From: Planctomycetota bacterium
GTDB taxonomy: Bacteria > Planctomycetota > Phycisphaerae > UBA1845 > Fen-1342
DNA: 36,811 nt
Direction of reading: 5' to 3'
Assembly: GCA_018814045.1 (NCBI GenBank)
Contig: JAHJAR010000136.1
Span: 1 to 36,811, forward strand
This document shows positions 16,384-24,520 of the stretch, piece after piece. A program made the position numbers and the translations under genes. The notes beneath the pieces were generated by a model. The model saw nothing but the letters and a program-made list of their open reading frames with translations, had not been told where the DNA came from and made no database searches. Each line of letters begins with the position of its first letter. The stretch's first letter is position 1.

Positions 16384-17255
16384 TCGCACACGACGAGGTG
16401 GCACCAGGCTGGCAGAACCGCTTGGCCGCACTGGGGCTGAACCGGATCGCCGACCTGCTCCACCAGCCGCTCGGCAACGGCGCGCTGCCTGGGTGCTGGG
16501 AGGCGCTGTGCAAGCCCGGGCTCGGCGGCCGCCAGCGCTGGCGCTGGGTGCTCGACCAGGGGCACGACGGTGCGACGGTTTATCTGAAACGCTACACGCA
16601 GACCCCGTTGAGCGCCCAGCTCGATCGCATTCGCCGCCAGAGCGCCCGGCACAGCCGGGCTTCGTGGGAGTATCAGCAGTCGTTGCGGCTGACGAAGGCA
16701 CACATCCCGGTCCCGCGCGCGGTCGGGTTTGCGGAGGAGATGCGCGGCTTGCTCGAACGGCGCAGCGTAGTACTGCTCGAACAGGCCGAGGGCGACGGCT
16801 TCGATCGCGTCTGGACCCGGGCCGAACGGGACGGCGCGGCGGTCGCGCGCGGGCTGGCCCGGCACGACATCGCCGCTCGCCTGGGGCGGTTTATCGCCGC
16901 CTTCCACCAGACTGGTTTCTGTCATCGCGATCTTTATCTCTGTCACGTGTTTGTCCGGCTGGACCGCGCCGGGCGGCAGCCCCCGCGTTTCACCCTGATT
17001 GACCTGGCGCGCACGCACCGGCCCCGCTGGCGGCGGGCGCGCTGGATCATCAAGGATCTCTCACAACTGGACTGCTCGGCGCGGCAGATCGGCGCCTCGC
17101 GAACGGACCGCCTGCGCTGCCTGCTGGCCTACCTGGGCCTGGGAACCGATGCGCGCCGCGTGCACTGGTACGCCCACCGCATTGTGCGCAAAAGCAGCCA
17201 GATTCTGCGGCGCATCGAGCGCAGAAGTTCGAGCGGCCCAAAGAAGACAAACTGA
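16380..17255 (+). CDS. LPS core kinase (WaaP-like)
   Basis: A 291-residue LPS kinase-family protein, expected to phosphorylate a heptose or Kdo residue of the core from the cytoplasmic side. It has the complete set of motifs: ATP Lys K70 in ATVYLKRYTQTP, catalytic loop HRDLYLCHVF with D184, and metal-binding D208 in FTLIDLAR. This is close to E. coli WaaP, whose loop reads HRDCYICHF. The start is a GTG at 16380 overlapping the stop of the preceding kinase (GTGA), so the two are translationally coupled. A longer reading of the same frame, back to 15228, is not protein-like. The basic C-terminus (RRIERRSSSGPKKTN) may bind the membrane surface. Confidence 0.88.
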   Translation: MIAHDEVAPGWQNRLAALGLNRIADLLHQPLGNGALPGCWEALCKPGLGGRQRWRWVLDQGHDGATVYLKRYTQTPLSAQLDRIRRQSARHSRASWEYQQSLRLTKAHIPVPRAVGFAEEMRGLLERRSVVLLEQAEGDGFDRVWTRAERDGAAVARGLARHDIAARLGRFIAAFHQTGFCHRDLYLCHVFVRLDRAGRQPPRFTLIDLARTHRPRWRRARWIIKDLSQLDCSARQIGASRTDRLRCLLAYLGLGTDARRVHWYAHRIVRKSSQILRRIERRSSSGPKKTN

Positions 17256-17264
17256 CGGCAAGCC

Positions 17265-18491
17265 ATGAAAGTTGCGCTCGTGCAGGAACATATCGATCCT
17301 CGCCGCGGCGGGGCGGAAACGTCCACGCTGGAAATGGCCCGCCACCTGGCCGCGCGCGGCCTGGACGTCACGGTCGTGTGTAGTGCGTCCAGCGCGGCGG
17401 AAACCGAACGGGTTCCGAAATCCGCCTACAACGTGCACCCTCTTTCCATCCCGGGTACTTCGCGCACGCAGCGCACGATCAGTTTCGTAAGCGCGGCGGA
17501 CCAGTTCTGCCGGATGGCGGGATTTGACGTCGTGCATGCCGTCACGCCGTGCTTATCCGCGAGTATCTACCAGCCGCGCGGCGGCACGTACGTAGAGACG
17601 GTGCGGCGCAGCGTGAGGTTGGGGCGGTCGCCCGTGGGGCGCCTGCTCAAGTGGGTAGGACGGCGCTTCAACCAGCGGCAGCGCTTCCTGTTGCTGCTCG
17701 AGCGTGAGCTGCTGAACGGCACTCCGCCACCCTACGTGGCTTGTGTCTCGGACTATGTGCGGCGCCAGGTGGAAGCTGACTTTGCGCTGCCCGCGGACCG
17801 GCTGCGCGTAGTCTTCAACGGCGTTGATATCGAGCCGCTTCCGGAGGAAGAGGCCGCCCTGGAGCGCGCGGCGTTTCGCCAGCAGTGCCGGGTCTCGGAT
17901 CAGCAGCCACTGGTACTGTTCGTCGCGCACAACTTCAAGCTGAAAGGGCTGGCGGAGCTGATCCGCGCTACGGCCACTCCGACCGGCCGGGCCACCGACT
18001 GGGTCGCAGTCGTCGCCGGTCGTGATGCCCCGCAGCGCTACCAGCGCCTGGCCGCGCGCCTGCACATCACCGAGCGTCTCCGCTTTGTCGGGACGGACAC
18101 GCCGATCCGGGTGCTCTACGCGGCGGCGGACGCGCTGGCCCATCCGACGTGGTATGACCCATGCAGCCGCGTCGTCCTCGAAGCCCTCTCCGTCGGCTTG
18201 CCGGTGGCAACCACGCGTTACAACGGCGCGGCGGAAGCGCTCGCGGGTAAGCTGCACGGCGAAGTGTTGGACGACCCCGGCCACGCGGAACGCCTCGCCG
18301 GGGCGATCCAACGCTGCCTCGATCCGGAGTTGAGCCGCGCCTGCCGCGGTGCGGCCGCCGGACTGCGCGAGCGGCTTTCGATGGCCCGACACGCGCGCGA
18401 GCTGCACGCGCTCTACGAGGACGTCCTCGCGGAGAGGTCACGGGCGGCGGCGGGCGAACGACCGGTGCAGTTCTCGGAGGGTGCCCGCTGA
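17265..18491 (+). CDS. Glycosyltransferase family 4 (WaaG-like)
   Basis: A 408-residue GT-B glycosyltransferase that probably adds a hexose to the LPS core, like WaaG/RfaG. The N-terminal acceptor domain starts MKVALVQEHIDPRRGGAET with the glycine-rich turn. The donor domain contains LVLFVAHNFKLKGLAELI (the K of the KG motif binds the sugar-nucleotide phosphate). The retaining-GT4 E(x7)E region is seen as PCSRVVLEALSVGLPVATT. Length is typical. It sits nine bases after the WaaP-like kinase stop, and its own stop overlaps an ATG (TGATG at 18489-18493) for the methyltransferase frame. Location is the cytoplasmic face of the inner membrane. Confidence 0.9.
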   Translation: MKVALVQEHIDPRRGGAETSTLEMARHLAARGLDVTVVCSASSAAETERVPKSAYNVHPLSIPGTSRTQRTISFVSAADQFCRMAGFDVVHAVTPCLSASIYQPRGGTYVETVRRSVRLGRSPVGRLLKWVGRRFNQRQRFLLLLERELLNGTPPPYVACVSDYVRRQVEADFALPADRLRVVFNGVDIEPLPEEEAALERAAFRQQCRVSDQQPLVLFVAHNFKLKGLAELIRATATPTGRATDWVAVVAGRDAPQRYQRLAARLHITERLRFVGTDTPIRVLYAAADALAHPTWYDPCSRVVLEALSVGLPVATTRYNGAAEALAGKLHGEVLDDPGHAERLAGAIQRCLDPELSRACRGAAAGLRERLSMARHARELHALYEDVLAERSRAAAGERPVQFSEGAR

Positions 18492-18514
18492 TGCCATAGC
18501 AACCAGCCGACGAT

Positions 18515-19264
18515 GTGTTCCAGCATGGCGCCGAATGTTACGACGCCATGGTTGACTGGGAGCGGCGCCTGGCGAACGAGACGCCGTTCTACCGCCGATT
18601 GTTCGATGAGGTGGGGGCGCGTCGTGTCCTGGATGTCGCCTGTGGCACCGGCCATCACGCCGCCCTGTTCTGCACTTGGGGCTTGGAGGTGGAGGGTGCC
18701 GACGTCAGCCCGGCGATGCTGGCCCGCTGCCGGACGTTGCACGGGGAATCGGAGAAGCTGCATTGGATCGAACGTTCCTTCGATCAAGCTCCGAAGGCTG
18801 GCGGGATCTTCGACGCCGTTATCTGTGTCGGCAACTCGCTATCGACGGTTGCCGACCTGTCCGCCGCGGGACGCGTTCTGGCCGCGATGTTGGCGGCCCT
18901 GTGGCCCGGGGGGGCTGGCGTGGTACAGGTGCTCAACCTCTGGCGCCTGGCCGAGGGCCAGACCCAGTGGCAGAAGTGCAAGCGCACGCAGGCCGGCGGT
19001 GGCGACCGCATAATCCTCAAGGGTATTCGTCGCGTCGGAACCAGAGGCTTCGTCGACGTCGCGGACCTGAAGCTGGTGGGCGGGGACGTCGAGCCGGCAT
19101 TTCGCGCGGCGACCCTGCTCGCGCTGGAAGCCGATGATCTGCGGGCCGCTGCGCTGCTGGGCGGCGCGGCCGAACCCTCGTTTTTCGGCGGCTATCACCA
19201 CGAGCCGTACGAACGCGCGCACAGCCCGGACCTGATCATGGTCTGCCGAAAGTGCTGTGCGTGA
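18515..19264 (+). CDS. Class I SAM-dependent methyltransferase
   Basis: A 249-residue small-molecule type methyltransferase with a Rossmann SAM motif I (RVLDVACGTGHHAALF, about 38-53), the motif II acid in GLEVEGADVSPAMLARC, and VICVGNSLSTVAD as the post-motif strand. The substrate is unknown; the position after LPS-core genes suggests a sugar or lipid acceptor. The usable start is a GTG at 18515. An ATG at 18491, overlapping the glycosyltransferase stop, is in the same frame but is followed after one codon by TAG (18497-18499), so the coupled start would give only two residues. The intervening codons (QPADD) read like an ordinary N-terminus, hinting at a recent CAG-to-TAG change or a sequence error. 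The gene may still be expressed from the GTG. Confidence 0.82.
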   Translation: MFQHGAECYDAMVDWERRLANETPFYRRLFDEVGARRVLDVACGTGHHAALFCTWGLEVEGADVSPAMLARCRTLHGESEKLHWIERSFDQAPKAGGIFDAVICVGNSLSTVADLSAAGRVLAAMLAALWPGGAGVVQVLNLWRLAEGQTQWQKCKRTQAGGGDRIILKGIRRVGTRGFVDVADLKLVGGDVEPAFRAATLLALEADDLRAAALLGGAAEPSFFGGYHHEPYERAHSPDLIMVCRKCCA

Positions 19265-19284
19265 GCAGGTTCGTCCTAACGCCG

Positions 19285-19311
19285 GGCCCGCATTCAGGCC
19301 TGAGCCGGGCC
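19285..19311. terminator. Inverted repeat between convergent genes
   Basis: GGCCCG (19285-19290) pairs with CGGGCC (19306-19311), and the inner TCAGGCCTGA is itself palindromic, so a nested stem can form in the 71-base gap between two convergent stop codons. There is no T-run on either side. A bidirectional termination role is plausible but unproven. Confidence 0.4.
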
Positions 19312-19335
19312 AGGGACAGACGTGCGAAACACGCT

Positions 19336-19905
19336 CTAACCCACAATCATGTTATCCAGGGCCCGCTTGGGTACATGGTGGACGCCATCCGCGTCGCGCC
19401 AGTACTCGATTCCACCGGTGGGGCCGACCGACTCCAGCACAACCTGCTCGGCGGGGTGTCCCAGTGCCAGGACCAGCAGTATTTCGTAGCACTCCGGGAT
19501 TTCGAGCGCTGCGCGGAGTTCGTCGCGCTTGATCGAGCCGATCATGCAGCCCCCCAAGCCGCGTTCGGTGGCCCCGAGCAGGATGCTCTGCGCCGCAATG
19601 CCGTGGTCGCAGCCGAATGAGCGGGCGATGCGAGTGTCGCCGAGGATAATCACGTACGCCGTCGGCCGCTGGCCCGGGACCGGGCCGGGCCAGTCTTTCA
19701 GGTAGCCCGCCCAGGCTAGGTGCGGGAAGATTAGCCCATTGCGTTGCGGGGTGTTCGATAGCATGTACTTCAACGGCTGCCAGTTCGCAGCCGAGGCTGA
19801 GCACCGCGCCAGGTCGACCAGCTCGCGCAGAGTCGCGCGTTCCACGGGGGTGTGTTCGTCGAAGCGCCGGTAGCTGCGATTCTTCAGAATCAGTTCTCGC
19901 ATCAT
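19336..19905 (-). CDS. Nitroreductase-family FMN oxidoreductase
   Basis: A 189-residue flavin (FMN) enzyme of the nitroreductase fold, which reduces nitro, quinone or similar compounds with NAD(P)H. The N-terminal FMN-binding basic stretch is present (LILKNRSYRRFDE), as is the CSASAANWQPLKYML segment that resembles the PSAxNxQPW phosphate-binding loop. The glycine-rich turn RGLGGCMIGSI precedes a hydrophobic strand (EILLVLALGHPAE). Length is typical of short family members. The first of two adjacent ATGs (19905) is kept. It is the last of four co-directional genes with pyrR and pyrB, 44 bases after the HAD gene. A role in pyrimidine metabolism is only suggested by position. Confidence 0.86.
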   Translation of the reverse strand: MMRELILKNRSYRRFDEHTPVERATLRELVDLARCSASAANWQPLKYMLSNTPQRNGLIFPHLAWAGYLKDWPGPVPGQRPTAYVIILGDTRIARSFGCDHGIAAQSILLGATERGLGGCMIGSIKRDELRAALEIPECYEILLVLALGHPAEQVVLESVGPTGGIEYWRDADGVHHVPKRALDNMIVG

Positions 19906-19949
19906 CCTGATGTCCCACTCGTGTGCTGACCGGCCGCCGCCCAGGCGGT

Positions 19950-20654
19950 CTACTGCTGGACCAGCGCCGTCAGGCCGTGCAGATCCTCGAACTCGTAGTC
20001 CGGTTCGTAGGCGCCAATGTCGTGTATGCGGTGAGCGCGGTTGATCCAGCCGCTGCGCAGGCCCGCGACCAGCGCCCCGCCCACATCGCTGTGCAGCGAG
20101 TCACCGACGTGGATGACCCGCTCGCGGCGCCAGCCGGTAAGCTCGAGCGCTGCCTCGAAAATGCGGCGGTCCGGCTTGTAGTAGCGCACGTCTTCCGAAG
20201 TCACGACCTGCGCGACTTCGATGTTGTGGGCGGCCAGTCCCGCGCTGGCATCGGCGTGGTCGGCGTTTGAGACGATGCAGATGGGCAGCGGAAACTCCGC
20301 GATGAAACTGGGCACGTCCGATTGCAGGGGCGGATTCTGCCAGTACTGCGAAAGCTGCTCGACATACGGCGTCGGATCGACCATGACGCCCAGTCGGGAC
20401 ATGGTCGCGCGCAGCGTCTTGACCTCGACGTCGAAGAGTGTCAGGAAGTCGGCGCCGTTGCAGAAATCGAGGGCGTGAAAGAACCGCTCACCCCACGTGA
20501 TACTCAGCTCGTGGGCGGAGATGCGTGCGCCCGTATCCGCGATGATCCGCCGGCAGACAGTCTCGACGGCCAGACGGTCGCCCGTGGTAATCGTCCCGTA
20601 CATGTCGAGGAAGACGCCGTCCAGTTCCAAGGGACCCTCCACGGGACGGCCCAT
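19950..20654 (-). CDS. HAD-superfamily hydrolase
   Basis: A 234-residue haloacid-dehalogenase-type phosphatase. The four HAD motifs are visible: motif I DGVFLDMYGTIT with the nucleophile Asp (second Asp of the DMYGT pattern replaced by Tyr, as in some haloacid dehalogenase-like and other subgroups), motif II VSNAD, motif III Lys in YYKPDRRIFEAAL, and motif IV HVGDSLHSDVGGA. A helical cap follows motif I. The ATG at 20654 precedes the fold directly; the frame is open to 20831, but that part overlaps pyrB. It lies 37 bases after the pyrB stop in the same operon, so a nucleotide or sugar phosphate is a fair guess. Loss of the second motif-I Asp makes plain phosphatase activity less certain. Confidence 0.85.
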   Translation of the reverse strand: MGRPVEGPLELDGVFLDMYGTITTGDRLAVETVCRRIIADTGARISAHELSITWGERFFHALDFCNGADFLTLFDVEVKTLRATMSRLGVMVDPTPYVEQLSQYWQNPPLQSDVPSFIAEFPLPICIVSNADHADASAGLAAHNIEVAQVVTSEDVRYYKPDRRIFEAALELTGWRRERVIHVGDSLHSDVGGALVAGLRSGWINRAHRIHDIGAYEPDYEFEDLHGLTALVQQ

Positions 20655-20691
20655 CCGTCCCGGATGAAGCTCGCCAGCGGCCAACGTGTGT

Positions 20692-21657
20692 TCAGGTGCT
20701 GCTCGGCATCCCCGACGCGGCCTGCTGACACAGGAACAGCACCGCCATCCGCACCGCCAGCCCGTTCGTGACTTGGCGCAGGATGCTGGAATTGGGCCCG
20801 TCGGCCACGTCGGCCGCCAGTTCGATGCCACGGTTGACCGGCCCCGGATGCATGATCAGCACGTCCGGCTTGCAGCGGGTGAGGCGTTCGCTGTTCATGC
20901 CGAACAGCCGCACGTACTCGCGCAGTGATGGGAGCACGTTGCTCGAAATCCGCTCCTGCTGGATGCGGAGCATGCTAATCACGTCCATTTCCGGCAAGAT
21001 GGCGTCGAAGTCGTGCGCCACACGGGCACCCAACTGCTCGAACGAGTCCGGCACGAGCGTCGGCGGACCGACGAACGTGACCTTGGCCCCCAGCTTCTGC
21101 AAGCCGCGCAGGTTCGAGCGGGCCACGCGTGAGTGGGCTATGTCCCCCACGATGGCCACGTTCAGCCCCTCGATGCGTTTCTTGATTTCGCGGATCGTAA
21201 ACAAGTCGAGCAGGGCTTGGGTCGGATGGGCGTGCTGGCCGTCGCCGGCATTGACAACGCAGCAATCGACAGTCTGGGTGAGGTCCTTGGCCGCCCCGGC
21301 GGCCGGGTGCCGGACGACCATGATATCGACCCCCATGGCCTCGATGTTGCGGGCCGTATCGCGCAGCGACTCGCCCTTGGCGGTCGAGGAGGTCTTGGCA
21401 GAGAAGTCGATCACGTCGGCCGAGAGCCGCTGGGCCGCCAGCGTGAAGCTCATCCGCGTGCGTGTGCTCTCCTCGAAGAACATGTTGACCACCACGCGCC
21501 CGCGCAGGGCGGGCACTTTCTTGACGCTCCGCGTGGAGACCTCCTTGAAGCTCTCGGCGGTGTCGAGGACGTAGAGGATCTCCTCGCGGCTGAGTTCTCC
21601 CAACCCCAGCAGATGCTTGCGCGTCCAGACCGGTGTTTCGGTGGCTGTTGGCGTCAT
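20692..21657 (-). CDS. pyrB: Aspartate carbamoyltransferase catalytic subunit
   Basis: Condenses carbamoyl phosphate and aspartate to N-carbamoyl-aspartate, the committed step of pyrimidine synthesis. The 321-residue protein has the carbamoyl-phosphate-binding STRTR motif (64-68, in FFEESTRTRMSF), the HPTQALLDL motif at 144-152 and the aspartate-domain segment HPGPVNRGIEL. It has normal length for PyrB. Its ATG at 21657 overlaps the pyrR stop (ATGA), so the two are translationally coupled. No pyrI regulatory subunit or pyrC dihydroorotase follows, as the next gene is a HAD hydrolase. Control is probably through PyrR. Confidence 0.96.
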   Translation of the reverse strand: MTPTATETPVWTRKHLLGLGELSREEILYVLDTAESFKEVSTRSVKKVPALRGRVVVNMFFEESTRTRMSFTLAAQRLSADVIDFSAKTSSTAKGESLRDTARNIEAMGVDIMVVRHPAAGAAKDLTQTVDCCVVNAGDGQHAHPTQALLDLFTIREIKKRIEGLNVAIVGDIAHSRVARSNLRGLQKLGAKVTFVGPPTLVPDSFEQLGARVAHDFDAILPEMDVISMLRIQQERISSNVLPSLREYVRLFGMNSERLTRCKPDVLIMHPGPVNRGIELAADVADGPNSSILRQVTNGLAVRMAVLFLCQQAASGMPSST

Positions 21658-22175
21658 ACCAGCTCGACCTCATCCACTCCGTCAACCTCGACCAGCTTGA
21701 CGTGCACGATGTTTTGCGGATTTGTGTCGGCGCGTAGCCCAACAAAATCAGGTTGGATGGGCAACTCCCGCAGCCCGCGGTCGACCAACACGGCCAGCCG
21801 GATCGCCTTCGGCCGGCCCAGGTCCGTCAGCGCGTCGAGGGCTGCCCGCACCGAGCGCCCGGTAAACAGGACATCGTCGACCAGCACCAGCCACGTATCG
21901 GTCAGGTCGAAATCGATCTCCGTCCCGCGCACCACGGCGGCCGGCCCGATCGTGGTCAAGTCGTCGCGGTACAGCGTGATATCCAGGGCGCCGTAGTGCT
22001 GCGCCGGCACGCCGGCCTCAACCAGAAGTGGCAGCAGCCGCCGCCCCAGCACCTCGCCCCGCCGACGAATCCCGACCACCGCCACCGGACAGTCGCCGGG
22101 CGCCTCGGCCGCGATGTGCCGTGCCAGCCGCCCCAGGGAGGCCTGTAGTCCCACGCTATCTAGCAACTGTGACAT
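21654..22175 (-). CDS. pyrR: Bifunctional pyr regulator / uracil phosphoribosyltransferase
   Basis: UMP-responsive regulator of pyr genes that binds pyr mRNA and also converts uracil plus PRPP to UMP in many bacteria. The 173-residue protein has the type I phosphoribosyltransferase PRPP-binding loop VDDVLFTGRSVRAALDAL (99-116) and the N-terminal VAVVGIRRRGEVLGRRL hydrophobic strand and loop. It is close to the usual 175-180 residues. The ATG at 22175 is chosen because family similarity starts there; the frame continues to 22457 but runs into the opposite-strand sat gene. It is first in the pyrR-pyrB-HAD-nitroreductase series and divergent from sat. Confidence 0.93.
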   Translation of the reverse strand: MSQLLDSVGLQASLGRLARHIAAEAPGDCPVAVVGIRRRGEVLGRRLLPLLVEAGVPAQHYGALDITLYRDDLTTIGPAAVVRGTEIDFDLTDTWLVLVDDVLFTGRSVRAALDALTDLGRPKAIRLAVLVDRGLRELPIQPDFVGLRADTNPQNIVHVKLVEVDGVDEVELV

Positions 22176-22260
22176 GCCCCATAAGCTAACCAGATCGGCG
22201 ACGCCGGGAAAGCCACCCGGGGCACGATCTTCCTGTTTCCGGTTTGGCCCCTTTTCCGCT

Positions 22261-22272
22261 ACCATGCATGGT
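22261..22272. promoter_or_regulatory. 12-bp perfect palindrome in the pyrR/sat spacer
   Basis: ACCATGCATGGT is its own reverse complement and lies in the 150-base divergent region, 54 bases upstream of the sat ATG. It could be an operator. A palindrome of this size is expected about once in 4,000 positions by chance, so the evidence is weak on its own. Confidence 0.25.
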
Positions 22273-22325
22273 CTTTGACTAGACTGCCGCTCCGCAAGAG
22301 CGAGCACTTTTCCGTGGAGAACCCC

Positions 22326-23495
22326 ATGAGCGACAAGGGACTGATTCGGCCGCACGGCGGCACACTCGTCAATCTGATCGTGAAAGCCCCCCGCCAAACG
22401 GAGCTGGAGGCGGCAGCCAAGAAGATGTTGCGCCTGAAACTGCCGGATCGCGAGCAATGCGATCTGGAACTGATGTCAGTGGGGGCCTTGAGCCCGCTGA
22501 TCACATTCATGAACGAGGCCGATTTCCACAGCGTCTGCGACAACATCAGGTTGGCCAACGGATTGGTGTGGGGCGCTCCGGCCACCTGCTCGGTCGACAA
22601 GGCCACCGCCGCGAAGCTCGACATCGGTCAGCCTGTGGCGCTGACCGACGAACAGGACCGCACTTTGGCAGTGCTCACGGTCCAGGAGAAGTATGCCCAC
22701 GATAAGACCAAGGAGGCCGAGAAAGCGTACGGGACGACCGACGACGCCCATCCCGGCGTGGCGGTGGTGATGTCTCAGGGTGATGTGTGTTTGTCCGGTC
22801 CGCTCGAGGTGCTCACGCCGCGCTACGAGCCCGAGTTCACCAAGTACCGCCTGACACCCACACAGACGCGCGCGGCCTTCACCGAGCGCGGCTGGAAGAC
22901 GGTGGTCGCGTTCCAGACGCGCAACCCGATCCACCGGGCCCACGAATACATCACCAAGTGCGCGATGGAAATCGTGGACGGCCTGCTGATTCACCCGCTG
23001 GTCGGACAAACGCAGAAGGGCGACATCCCCGCCGACGTGCGCATGCGCTGCTACGAGACCCTGATCGAAAAGTACTACAGCTCCGAGCACACCATGATGT
23101 CGGTCCTGCCGGCGGCGATGCGCTACGCCGGCCCACGCGAGGCCATCCTGCACGTGATGATGCGCAAGAACTACGGCGTGACGCACTTCATCGTCGGTCG
23201 CGATCATGCCGGCGTCGGCACATACTATGGCACTTACGACGCCCAGCGCATCTTCGACCAGTTCGAGCCGGACGAGATCGGCGTCACGCCGCTCAAATTC
23301 GAGCACAGCTTCTGGTGCAAGAAATCGGGTGCCATGGCCTCGAACAAGACCACGAATAGCGCCCCCGAGGAGCGCGTGTTCCTCTCGGGTACGAAGGTGC
23401 GCGAGATGCTCACCCAGGGCAAGCGGCCCCCCGCCGAGTTCACCCGCCCGGAGATCGCCGACATCCTCATCGCGGCGATGCGGGAGAACGGATGA
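22326..23495 (+). CDS. sat: Sulfate adenylyltransferase (ATP sulfurylase)
   Basis: Makes adenosine 5'-phosphosulfate from ATP and sulfate, the entry step of sulfate assimilation or dissimilation. The 389-residue protein is of the single-chain Sat type, without a fused APS kinase. It carries the ATP-binding QTRNPIHRAHE (197-207), the GRDHAGVGTYYG motif (291-302) and a C-terminal FLSGTKVREML loop. The ATG at 22326 is preceded by GGAG at 22316-22319. It overlaps nrnA by four bases (ATGA). Together they suggest assimilation through PAPS, since the partner can remove the by-product pAp; no APS kinase or PAPS reductase is in the window. Cytoplasmic. Confidence 0.96.
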   Translation: MSDKGLIRPHGGTLVNLIVKAPRQTELEAAAKKMLRLKLPDREQCDLELMSVGALSPLITFMNEADFHSVCDNIRLANGLVWGAPATCSVDKATAAKLDIGQPVALTDEQDRTLAVLTVQEKYAHDKTKEAEKAYGTTDDAHPGVAVVMSQGDVCLSGPLEVLTPRYEPEFTKYRLTPTQTRAAFTERGWKTVVAFQTRNPIHRAHEYITKCAMEIVDGLLIHPLVGQTQKGDIPADVRMRCYETLIEKYYSSEHTMMSVLPAAMRYAGPREAILHVMMRKNYGVTHFIVGRDHAGVGTYYGTYDAQRIFDQFEPDEIGVTPLKFEHSFWCKKSGAMASNKTTNSAPEERVFLSGTKVREMLTQGKRPPAEFTRPEIADILIAAMRENG

Positions 23496-24520
23496 GCACA
23501 CCGCGCACGGCGGTAACCGATGTAGCGCTGGTTCCGCCGGAACTCTGCGAGGCCATTCGCGCGGCGAAGCGGGTTGGCTTGGCCGGTCACGTGACGCCCG
23601 ACGCCGATTGCATCGGCACACTCGGGGCGCTATGGCTGGCCCTGCCCGAACTGGGCATCCAAGCGTTCGTGGCGATGCCGGAGGGTTCGGTCGCCCGCAA
23701 GCTGCAATACCTGGTGAAACAAGCTGGGCTGGAGTTTGCATCCACCGAGCAGTTGGCCGAGTGCGACTTGGTTGTGGTGCTCGACACCGCCAAGCAGCGC
23801 CGGGCTAATATCGACGGCAAGCTCGACGCCCTGCCCGGCGTGCCGGTGCTCAACATCGACCACCACGCCACCAACGTCGGCTTCGGCCAGTGGAATTGGA
23901 TCGACGGCGGTGCGAGCAGCACGGCGGAGTTGATCTACCTGCTGCTGCGGGCCCTCGGCTGCCAGATCACGCCCACCATCGCCACGCTGCTCTACGCCGG
24001 TATTCACGGCGATACGCAGGGATTCTCGCTCTCGAACACCACCCCGCGCAGCCTCGCGGTCGCACATGAGCTGGCCGAGGCGGGCGCCCGCATTGTCGAG
24101 TTGTGCGAGCGGCTGAACCGCAGCCGTAGCCGCAGCGAGTTTGATCTGCTCAAGGTCATCTACGCCAATACGTGCGTCAGCGACGATGGCCAGCTGGCCT
24201 GGAGCACGGCTTCCTACGACGAGATCCACGGGGCCGGCTGTTGTGCCGAAGACATCGACGATCAGGTCGAGGTCCCCCGCTCGGTCGAGGGCAGCCGCGT
24301 TGTGATCCTCTTCAGCGAAGGCCACCAGGGCAAGGTGCGCATGAACTTCCGCGGCGAGCGCGGCGTCTCGGTCCTCGAACTGGCCAAGCAATTCGACGGC
24401 GGCGGCCATCACGCCAGCGCCGGCGCCATCCTGGACGGCCCCATCGCCGAGATCGTCGAGCGCGTGCTGCCCGCGGCACGCGCCTTCGTCGCCGCCCTGC
24501 CGCCGGAAGAGGAAGAGTAG
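23492..24520 (+). CDS. nrnA: DHH/DHHA1 phosphoesterase, NrnA-like (nanoRNase / pAp phosphatase)
   Basis: A 342-residue cytoplasmic manganese-dependent phosphoesterase of the NrnA family, which degrades short oligoribonucleotides and dephosphorylates 3'-phosphoadenosine 5'-phosphate (pAp). DHH-domain motifs are in order: HVTPDADCIGT near residue 35, VVVLDTA around 90, NIDHHATN about 125 (the DHH signature), then the DHHA1 domain with the substrate-binding FDGGGHHASAG near residue 305. The ATG lies within the stop of sat (ATGA), a strong sign of coupling with sulfate activation, where pAp would otherwise accumulate. Its stop codon forms part of a hairpin shared with the convergent peptidase gene. 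Confidence 0.92.
   Translation: MSTPRTAVTDVALVPPELCEAIRAAKRVGLAGHVTPDADCIGTLGALWLALPELGIQAFVAMPEGSVARKLQYLVKQAGLEFASTEQLAECDLVVVLDTAKQRRANIDGKLDALPGVPVLNIDHHATNVGFGQWNWIDGGASSTAELIYLLLRALGCQITPTIATLLYAGIHGDTQGFSLSNTTPRSLAVAHELAEAGARIVELCERLNRSRSRSEFDLLKVIYANTCVSDDGQLAWSTASYDEIHGAGCCAEDIDDQVEVPRSVEGSRVVILFSEGHQGKVRMNFRGERGVSVLELAKQFDGGGHHASAGAILDGPIAEIVERVLPAARAFVAALPPEEEE

Noticed and set aside
18497-18499. Pyrrolysine at the TAG near the methyltransferase start
   Set aside because: Position 3 of a cytoplasmic methyltransferase is not a catalytic site, and no Pyl genes are seen; a GTG start downstream explains the gene.
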